From: Candidatus Lindowiibacteriota bacterium
Lineage (GTDB): Bacteria; Lindowbacteria; 2-12-FULL-62-27
Direction of reading: 5' to 3'
Length of the DNA stretch: 19,364 nt
Assembly: GCA_023249255.1 (NCBI GenBank)
Contig: JAHFCY010000032.1
Location: forward strand, 1 to 19,364
Shown: positions 1-4,917 of the stretch, piece after piece
How the letters are laid out: each line of letters starts with the position of its first letter
How positions within the stretch are numbered: the stretch's first letter is position 1
Notes under the pieces: generated by a model
Databases searched by the model: none
Told to the model about the DNA's origin: nothing
What the model saw: only the letters and a program-made list of their open reading frames with translations
Made by a program: the position numbers and the translations under genes

Positions 1-248
1 GTTTTCGCGATGCGGTTGGCCTCGGCCCAGCGATCCGAAATCCACGCGCGCGGCGGTACGGACAGAACATCGGCGCTGACGGACACGGCGGCAAACCCAT
101 CGCGTTTCAGCGCCCGGATGGCCTGCGCGATGGCCGTGGTTTTGCCGACCTGCCGTGGCCCGATCAGTATCTGAATCAACCGCGACGGCTCCCGCATCCG
201 TTCCGTCAATACCTTCGCCGCAGGCCTGACAAACATCCCCTTCGACAT
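1..248 (-). CDS. AAA ATPase (AAA_14 / DUF4143-type), N-terminal part only
   Basis: The gene runs off the left edge, so only the first 82 codons are visible. They begin MSKGMFVRPAAKV and contain a clear Walker A motif in the context LIQILIGPRQVGKTT (about residues 24-38). That context is typical of the AAA_14/DUF4143 family of roughly 380-450 aa predicted ATPases, which are common in accessory DNA and of uncertain role. The ATG at 248 is chosen because a TTGACT-17-TATATT promoter ends 6 nt upstream and no Shine-Dalgarno is present, implying a leaderless start. A second ATG four codons in has GGGG directly against it, too close for a normal ribosome site. The Walker B, sensor and C-terminal DUF4143 parts cannot be checked. 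The family call is fairly firm from the Walker A context; the function is unknown. Confidence 0.7.
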   Translation of the reverse strand, partial: MSKGMFVRPAAKVLTERMREPSRLIQILIGPRQVGKTTAIAQAIRALKRDGFAAVSVSADVLSVPPRAWISDRWAEANRIAK

Positions 249-254
249 GGTCCA

Positions 255-283
255 AATATACCCCCTGTGCGCGGCAGAGTCAA
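255..283 (-). promoter_or_regulatory. Sigma-70-type promoter of the AAA ATPase gene
   Basis: On the minus strand, TTGACT (plus 278-283) is followed by a 17-nt spacer and TATATT (plus 255-260). The -10 box ends 6 nt before the ATG at 248, so the expected transcription start falls on or next to the start codon. There is no purine-rich ribosome site in between. Both hexamers match consensus 5/6 and the spacing is ideal. Confidence 0.65.
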
Positions 284-286
284 CGA

Positions 287-308
287 ATTAGTAGCTGTAT
301 CTACTAAT
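287..308. promoter_or_regulatory. Inverted repeat just upstream of the AAA ATPase promoter, candidate operator
   Basis: A perfect 8-bp inverted repeat, attagtag / ctactaat, has a 6-nt centre ctgtat. Its proximal edge is 3 nt from the -35 box, so it lies at about -39 to -60 relative to the predicted start. That is a usual place for an activator or repressor dimer. No T-tract follows it, which argues against a terminator. No second copy was noticed in the window. Confidence 0.45.
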
Positions 309-414
309 ATGCATTCAGCCGCCAATGGTCCACGTATGCCCGCCCGATCCGCGCAACTGTAACCGCTTCAAGATCCTCAATGCTTAGAAACGCCGGATGT
401 CCGAAACTGTCAAA

Positions 415-429
415 CTGTAAGTGTGACCC
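415..429 (+). repeat. 15-bp direct repeat, copy 1
   Basis: The sequence ctgtaagtgtgaccc occurs here and again at 3494-3508 in the same orientation, 3079 bp apart. Both are preceded by caaa, with one extra g in the second copy. The pair brackets the HNH remnant, the Fic gene and the two-gene minus-strand cassette, and the second copy lies at the breakpoint of a HipA fragment. They may be ends of a mobile or recombined segment. This is an exact match by eye, with no search made. Confidence 0.5.
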
Positions 430-462
430 ATTTTTCCTTGTCGATTTCTGGTTCGTGTCGGC

Positions 463-735
463 ATGGTTCGCCGTGTGAACTTCAGCCGGGCATCTTCAGC
501 GACAATGATTGCTGATGGTGAACAGACGCAGCGGCGACATTCACTCCAAATAACAAATATCTGGCGCGGGAGTAAGCGACATAGTCTAAATACGGGTTGT
601 TATCACCGTGGCGAAGATATTGAGCATATGATCCCATTCTCGCTGTGGAGGAACGACGATCTTTGGAATCGGATGCCGGCCAACACGACGGCATCCGGCC
701 AGAATTTCCTCCGATTGTCAGTAAAGTGCGCTTGA
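463..735 (+). pseudogene. HNH endonuclease remnant
   Basis: The C-terminal half of this 90-codon open frame contains EDIEHMIPFSLWRNDDLWNR, followed by MPANTTASG. This closely resembles the core of a family of HNH nucleases whose consensus is like (V/I)DHVIPFSLWxNNDLWNLLPA. In that core the D-H pair gives metal binding and general base; here the pair reads E-H. The zinc-binding CxxC that normally precedes the core is not intact: only NTGCYHRG is seen. Nothing before it looks like the several-hundred-residue body expected for the family. Frame-matched stop codons lie just upstream at 418 and 424. I therefore read it as a decayed fragment rather than a working gene. Confidence 0.45.
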
Positions 736-768
736 CTTATGGAGTTTAATGGGTAAGATCACTTTACC
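732..768 (+). promoter_or_regulatory. Candidate Fic promoter with overlapping inverted repeat
   Basis: TTGACT (732-737), a 16-nt spacer and TAAGAT (754-759) form a plausible sigma-70 promoter. It predicts a leader of about 35-40 nt before the Fic ATG, ending in a strong ribosome site (aaagggaggt, 785-794). A short inverted repeat, ggtaa (752-756) and ttacc (764-768), covers the -10 box and start point. A repressor could bind there. The promoter call is moderate and the operator call is weak because the arms are only 5 bp. Confidence 0.4.
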
Positions 769-803
769 AGAGATAATCACAGGTAAAGGGAGGTCAACCT
801 GAA

Positions 804-1970
804 ATGGCGCGGATCACGGGAACCTATCGAACCAGTGTTGTCGGAGGGGAAAAGATCAACGCATTCGTTCCGCATCCTCTGCCGCCCAAGGGGCCGGCGA
901 TCCTCATCAAAGGAGAACTTGCCGAACTTCATGCCCAGGCCTTGGCCGCCATAGGCAGGCTGGCTGTCGCCGCGGACTTGGTGCCCAGCACGAACTGGTT
1001 CTTGTATGGGTTCGTTCGGAAGGAGGCGGTCATTTCCTCGCAGATCGAGGGCACCCAGGCCACGTTGATGGATGTAGTCGCGTACGAGGCCACGCGAAAG
1101 GCCGAGCGGCCTGCGGACGTGGAGGAGGTGTGCAACTATATCGACGCTCTGGCATTCGTTCGATCCGAGATTTCCAAACCAAAAGGGTTGCCGCTTAGCA
1201 TGCGGCTCATCTGTGCGGCGCACAAACGCCTCATGCGCGGTACGCGCGGAGCCGACAAGCAGCCCGGTACCGTCCGCACGACGCAGAACTGGATCGGCGG
1301 CAACCGGCCGGGGAACGCGCGATTTGTTCCGCCGCCCGCGAACTATTTGCCGGACGCGCTCTCCCATCTCGAACGCTGGATTCATGGGGCCGATCCGATC
1401 CCGCCGCTGGTTAGGGCCGGTCTGGCGCATGTCCAGTTCGAGACCATCCATCCGTTTCTGGACGGCAACGGCCGAATTGGGCGGCTGCTCATCACTCTCC
1501 TGTTGGAACACTGGGGCATTCTCAATACGCCGGTTCTCTACTTGAGCCTCGCCTTCAAGAGACACCGGCCGGAGTATTACGAGCGCCTGTCGAAAGTGCG
1601 CGCGAATGGCGACTGGGAAAATTGGACGAAGTTTTTCCTCCGGTGTGTCACGGAATCCGCAACGGACGGTGTCAGCGCCGCCAAGCGGCTCTTCGATCTG
1701 ATCAGTCGTGACCGCGGCGCCGTCGCCCGGCACAAGGCGACAACCGTGTCTGCCATCCGTCTTTTTGACCTGTTGCCGGAGAATCCGATGGTCACGCTTC
1801 CTCGAGCGCTGGACCTGCTCAAGACGACGAAACCCACGGCAGGGAAAGCCATCGACGCGCTCCGCCGAGCGGGTGTGCTTAGTGAGATCACCGGAAAAAA
1901 GCGAGGCCGAGTCTACGCCTATCGGTCATACCTGAAGGTGCTGGCCGAAGACACGGCGACGGCCGAGTGA
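804..1970 (+). CDS. fic: Fic family protein, class II with N-terminal self-inhibitory helix and C-terminal winged helix
   Basis: A 388-aa protein. The family usually transfers AMP, or another nucleotide moiety, from a nucleotide to a hydroxyl side chain of target proteins. The catalytic motif HPFLDGNGRIGR is complete at residues 216-227 (catalytic His216, phosphate-binding Asn222 and Arg227). The inhibitory motif SSQIEGT at 78-84, with Glu82, fits class II Fic proteins, in which the blocking helix lies in the same chain. This explains the lack of a separate antitoxin gene. Residues about 310-375 look like a winged helix, common at the C-terminus of this subfamily. The start at 804 is set by aaagggaggt 9 nt upstream. 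The gene is intact among decayed neighbours and convergent with the 355-aa gene. The target cannot be predicted. Confidence 0.92.
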   Translation: MARITGTYRTSVVGGEKINAFVPHPLPPKGPAILIKGELAELHAQALAAIGRLAVAADLVPSTNWFLYGFVRKEAVISSQIEGTQATLMDVVAYEATRKAERPADVEEVCNYIDALAFVRSEISKPKGLPLSMRLICAAHKRLMRGTRGADKQPGTVRTTQNWIGGNRPGNARFVPPPANYLPDALSHLERWIHGADPIPPLVRAGLAHVQFETIHPFLDGNGRIGRLLITLLLEHWGILNTPVLYLSLAFKRHRPEYYERLSKVRANGDWENWTKFFLRCVTESATDGVSAAKRLFDLISRDRGAVARHKATTVSAIRLFDLLPENPMVTLPRALDLLKTTKPTAGKAIDALRRAGVLSEITGKKRGRVYAYRSYLKVLAEDTATAE

Positions 1971-2054
1971 AGTCTTATAATAGGAAGGACACACACGAAG
2001 ATCCTCTTGAACCAAAGCCATTTCACCAGCTGATTCGACCCATTTGTAAATATG

Positions 2055-3122
2055 TCACCCGCCGGCCCTCCGCGCCTCGTCGAGCCGAGGCTTCATGATG
2101 GGGGATAATTGGGGGATGGGATCCCAGCGGATTTTCGCAAGCGAGTCCGGGCGCTCTTTTGCAAGCTCGGAGTATTGGACGCTGTACAGATCCGGACCGA
2201 CCTCGACCTCATCGCGTCCGTGGAGCGCGGCCAAAACCGCGTCCCGATTTTGCAGTTCGAATGGGATTTTTTCTCTTGCCAGCGCTTTGGCCATTCGCAC
2301 GGCAGAGACGAACCATCCCGGCGAGTCGACCCACAGCACAAAGTCCCAAGAGCAGCCATCCGCGTGATAACGGGGCGATATCATGATCCCGTGCGGGTGG
2401 CCGAAAACGATTTCCCAAGGATGACACCCGGACCAAGCCCGTGAACAAAACCATTTTTGAAAAGCGACGGTGTTATTCGGAGGCAAATCGAGCAGTCCGC
2501 CGTGCCTGCCGTCGGCTTTTTTCTTGTACTTTTGCAGAGGAGAATAGGGGCGAAGTTCTTTGAATACGGCGTCGTAGGCACAGGCCGCTGTTTTCAAGTA
2601 TCGAGTCCGAGTCATCCGGGAAAACTTTGAAAAATTCATCGCCAGATCAAATGCTTTTTCGATAGACCAAAGTTCCCGTTCCGGAATGGGTCGAAAGTTC
2701 CGGGGCCAAGTCAGGTCCCGGCGGATTTTGCCGGTGCGGCAGGACGGGGGCAGATGTTTTTCCACGAACCGATTGTATCCGGAAAAATTTTTCAATGCCT
2801 TCTTCAATCGCCGTTCAATCTGACCCAACGCCATTTCCCACAGCGCCTCGCCGTTGACATAGCCGGAGACGGTGTGCGTTTCAAATTTCACTTCGCGCCC
2901 CCCGATTTCCCACGACAGATCACAACTTCCCGGCGGAATCTGAAGCCGCGCGTAAAGAACTCCGTGATAAAGGACAAAATGACTGGGACACCAGAGTCCC
3001 CGGCTGGGCATCACGTACGGACCCCACCACGCCACGTCGCTTGGGTCGTCGATGGGCTGTGTTTTTTTGAGAAGGCGATAAACGCTGTTCAATAGAATGG
3101 GGAGTGTGGCTGTAAATTTCAT
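2055..3122 (-). CDS. Uncharacterised 355-aa protein paired with a zinc-ribbon protein
   Basis: I do not recognise this family. It is soluble in appearance, with no signal peptide or membrane segment, and rich in Trp and Pro. The most motif-like part is residues 222-245, containing KWFCSRAWSGCHPWEIVFGH (223-242) followed by PHG. It has His234 and Glu237 in HPWEI and further His at 242 and 244, which might form a catalytic or metal site (inference only). A second block at 262-290 (LWVDSPGWFVSAVRMAKALA) looks like a strand plus amphipathic helix. The ATG at 3122 lies 3 nt after the stop of the zinc-ribbon gene, with gagg 9 nt upstream. The two are surely co-transcribed and probably act together. 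The frame is open over its full length and shows no decay. Confidence 0.75.
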   Translation of the reverse strand: MKFTATLPILLNSVYRLLKKTQPIDDPSDVAWWGPYVMPSRGLWCPSHFVLYHGVLYARLQIPPGSCDLSWEIGGREVKFETHTVSGYVNGEALWEMALGQIERRLKKALKNFSGYNRFVEKHLPPSCRTGKIRRDLTWPRNFRPIPERELWSIEKAFDLAMNFSKFSRMTRTRYLKTAACAYDAVFKELRPYSPLQKYKKKADGRHGGLLDLPPNNTVAFQKWFCSRAWSGCHPWEIVFGHPHGIMISPRYHADGCSWDFVLWVDSPGWFVSAVRMAKALAREKIPFELQNRDAVLAALHGRDEVEVGPDLYSVQYSELAKERPDSLAKIRWDPIPQLSPIMKPRLDEARRAGG

Positions 3123-3125
3123 TTG

Positions 3126-3413
3126 TTACGCCTCATTTCCGCACATCAAAATCGTTTTACACTGCGGACACCGGTATCTTCTTTTGGATTTACCGACCGG
3201 CGAAAACCGAAACCCCGTATCGGAACCCGGTGCGGACGGCTGAACAACGATAAGCAATCCTTCAATGGTTACATCCTCTTCGAGACCGCATTTGGCGCAG
3301 GAGAGAAGTTCCCGGTCGTCGACAAACATTCCCAGCTGTGTGGCCCTGCGCCGAAGGCTTTGCAATTGAGCGGCCAACTCATAAATTTTGGAGAACTCCT
3401 TTTTTTTCTTCAT
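3126..3413 (-). CDS. Small zinc-ribbon protein (95 aa)
   Basis: Two CxxC pairs, Cys39/Cys42 in LLSCAKCGLEED and Cys82/Cys85 in RCPQCKT, form a four-cysteine zinc ribbon. The 40-residue loop between them includes EGLLIVVQPSAPGSDTGFRF. The first 30 residues are a basic, amphipathic helix (KKKKEFSKIYELAAQLQSLR). The fold is clear; the role is not, and nucleic-acid or protein binding is only a guess. I prefer the ATG at 3413 over the upstream ATG at 3458, because a TTGACA-17-TACGTT promoter sits between them and would be inside the longer version. The gene is followed after 3 nt by the 355-aa gene, forming a two-gene cassette. Confidence 0.7.
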   Translation of the reverse strand: MKKKKEFSKIYELAAQLQSLRRRATQLGMFVDDRELLSCAKCGLEEDVTIEGLLIVVQPSAPGSDTGFRFSPVGKSKRRYRCPQCKTILMCGNEA

Positions 3414-3420
3414 TCCCCCA

Positions 3421-3449
3421 AACGTATGCGGGATGAGCGGGGTTGTCAA
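3421..3449 (-). promoter_or_regulatory. Candidate promoter of the zinc-ribbon/355-aa cassette
   Basis: On the minus strand TTGACA (plus 3444-3449), a 17-nt spacer and TACGTT (plus 3421-3426) lie 7 nt before the ATG at 3413. The -35 box is perfect; the -10 box matches only 3/6. Position relative to the start codon repeats the pattern seen at the AAA, AlbA_2, MoaB and barrel genes. Confidence 0.4.
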
Positions 3450-3493
3450 GGAAACCATTGTACAGTGTCAGATACGATCAATTGACTGCAAAG

Positions 3494-3508
3494 CTGTAAG
3501 TGTGACCC
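3494..3508 (+). repeat. 15-bp direct repeat, copy 2, at the HipA breakpoint
   Basis: An exact copy of ctgtaagtgtgaccc, also at 415-429. Recognisable HipA sequence begins immediately to the right of this copy, and nothing HipA-like is found to its left or beside copy 1. This makes it a likely junction of a past insertion or deletion. Confidence 0.5.
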
Positions 3509-3731
3509 CACCGTTCGCAGCATGACCATTCTCGGCGAAGGCAAAAATCCGGGCCGGGAGCATATGCTTCAACTTGCCAGGAAGGCGGGCATCTCCAAAC
3601 GCGAGGCCGGCAGCATCATTGATGAAGTGCTTGCCGCCGTCCGCCGCTGGAAAAAATTTGCCGATCGAGCCCACCTATCAAGCGCGTCCGCCCGCCAAAT
3701 CGAGGCATCGTTTCCGGACTTGACGAAATAG
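3509..3731 (+). pseudogene. hipA: HipA-type Ser/Thr kinase toxin, C-terminal stump
   Basis: The 69-codon frame from the ATG at 3522 reads MTILGEGKNPGREHMLQLAR, then KAGISKREAGSIIDEVLAAV. This matches the C-terminal end of HipA-like kinases, where the polypeptide has a pattern like HTMTVxGEGKNPxREHLLxLAxKAGI followed by IIDEVxxAVxxW. The family is about 400-440 aa. The ATP-binding and catalytic segments are absent, so the stump cannot be an active kinase. Homology starts next to the 15-bp repeat and runs a few codons before the ATG. The remaining stretch is in frame to a normal stop at 3729-3731, so the loss is a 5' truncation rather than general decay. No HipB antitoxin is seen. Confidence 0.65.
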
Positions 3732-3767
3732 CCGCGCGCCGGGCGTCATTCCTCATCTTTCAATGTT

Positions 3768-3863
3768 TCACACTCCGTCCCCGCGTCCGCAGCGGATCAC
3801 GGTCGGGTCCGGGCGCGGCCGGATCGGTTCAGAGAGGACATTCGTGTCGAGCAGGTAATTCAC
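3768..3863 (-). pseudogene. vapC: VapC/PIN-domain toxin, N-terminal stump
   Basis: A 31-codon frame from a GTG at 3863 begins (V/M)NYLLDTNVLSEPIRPRPDP. This is the standard beginning of a VapC PIN-domain RNase, with the first catalytic Asp in LLDTNVLSE. After about residue 23 the family resemblance ends, and a stop follows at 3768-3770, against about 130-140 aa normally. The GTG overlaps the stop codon of the upstream AlbA_2-type fragment by GTGA. It is too short to be in the usual gene calls. It is certainly inactive if the reading is right. Confidence 0.6.
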
Positions 3864-4582
3864 GAGAAATCCGGCGGTTTGCGGCCCGGCGACCGGTCCC
3901 GCTTGATCTCAAGGTCCACCCCGATGAGTCCTGATCTGCGGATAAACTCGACCGTGGAAGACTTCTTCTTCCGGAGTCTTCCCTTCACTTTCACCACTTC
4001 ATAATGACCCGTTTTCCGGCTGCCGACAAAACGAATCCGGCCTTGTGCCCTTAAATCGCGGAGGTCTCGTTCAATAGTCCTGCTCCGCACTTTGAGCATC
4101 CTTGCCAATGAATCGGCCGTGAGTTTTTGGCCTCCAATGATGCTGGACAATATGAATTCCCGGCGCGATTCACGGCCTTCTTTTATTCCGACATTTATTC
4201 CGTCATTTTTACGGCCGCTTTTACCACCCGTCGGTTTGGTGATGCCCGGCGGGCGGATGAAGGTCACTGTAAACGTGTATTCGTTCCAGTCGAACGTTGG
4301 CGCGTCTATGCCGCGATCCTTGCAAGCGTTCAATATCTTCTCGATGCCTGTGCCGATTTTCTCGGCAATTTGGGCTCGCGCCATCAGATCGCCGATGAGA
4401 GGATTTCGTGTACGGCTGACCCGGCCGAAATCTTCCCGCGATATCGATGTGACCAAACCGCCGGGATTGGCGAAGATCACGCGATCCGCAAAAACCTCAA
4501 CCACCGACGCGCCTGTCCTATCGAAATAATTCCGGTGAAAGATCATGTTGATGACGATTTCATTGATAGGGCTTGTTTGCAC
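3860..4582 (-). pseudogene. ATP-binding AlbA_2-type regulator, C-terminal fragment (GHKL ATPase + HTH)
   Basis: This 240-codon frame begins near SPINEIVINMIFHRNYFDRT. It continues through VEVFADRVIFANPGGLV, which is the GHKL/HATPase_c_4 module of the AlbA_2-HATPase regulator family, the same family as RecG-like predicted transcriptional regulators. A helix-turn-helix lies at about residues 142-196 (SIIGGQKLTADSLARMLKVR), followed by a basic tail of about 40 aa beyond the usual end. The AlbA_2 domain is encoded in another frame just upstream (4862-4560), and the segment that normally links the two (on the order of 150 residues) is missing. The ATG at 4582 is probably not a true start. It is best read as the 3' half of one gene broken by an out-of-frame deletion around 4562-4580. 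A functional split protein is possible but unlikely. Confidence 0.65.
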
Positions 4583-4862
4583 CTTCCTTCACGTCCACGA
4601 TGGCGACGTTCCGGAATCCGGTTACAGTCAAGTCGATGGGTGGATCGCAGTTGCGGGCGATATCGACGATCTGTGATTTGAGGCGGTTGGTGAGACGAAT
4701 CCCCGGAACGCTTTTGTCGTCCGCCACGCCGAGGAAGATGCGACCGCCTGACGCGTTGGCAAATGCCACCATCTCCCGGTCGAGTTTCGAAAATTCAGAC
4801 TTGAACTCGACGCTGTACCCTTCGCCCTCCTGCAGAATCAAATCGAATTCCTTCACCTTCAC
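4560..4862 (-). pseudogene. ATP-binding AlbA_2-type regulator, N-terminal fragment (AlbA_2 domain)
   Basis: A 100-codon frame starting at a GTG and containing EGYSVEFKSEF (residues about 14-24), VAFANASGGRIFLGVADD (32-49) and VAIVDVKEGANKPYQ at the end. These are hallmarks of the AlbA_2 (formerly AAA_4) DNA-binding domain at the N-terminus of about 450-480 aa regulators. In intact homologues, the sequence after NKPYQ goes on to a segment like GxFYIRxGAxSxxxT. Here it jumps directly to the ATPase module in a different frame, so the frame stops at 4560. The GTG start is supported by aggatg 8 nt upstream and by a promoter that ends 9 nt before it. Confidence 0.65.
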
Positions 4863-4871
4863 AGTCTAAAC

Positions 4872-4899
4872 ATCCTATCTCCACTTTTGTGTTTGTCCA
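4872..4899 (-). promoter_or_regulatory. Candidate promoter of the broken AlbA_2 regulator
   Basis: On the minus strand TGGACA (plus 4894-4899), a 16-nt spacer and TAGGAT (plus 4872-4877) lie 9 nt before the GTG at 4862. Matches to consensus are 5/6 and 4/6. The gene behind it is broken, so the promoter may be a relic. Confidence 0.4.
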
Positions 4900-4917
4900 T
4901 TTATTTGAGATGGCAGG

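Larger units (their letters stand above)
309..803. other. Gene-poor, decayed stretch upstream of the Fic gene
   Basis: There is no intact gene here. The region holds a 15-bp direct-repeat copy, an HNH nuclease remnant on the plus strand and the Fic promoter. On the minus strand an open stretch without a start codon reaches a TAG at 304-306 and ends with coding-looking residues such as SIEDLEAVTVARIG. I do not recognise that peptide; it may be the tail of another lost gene. The A+T content is higher than in the neighbouring genes. Confidence 0.5.

Noticed and set aside
777-1733. 318-codon open frame on the minus strand
   Set aside because: It is antisense to Fic, whose active-site and inhibitory motifs are clear on the plus strand.
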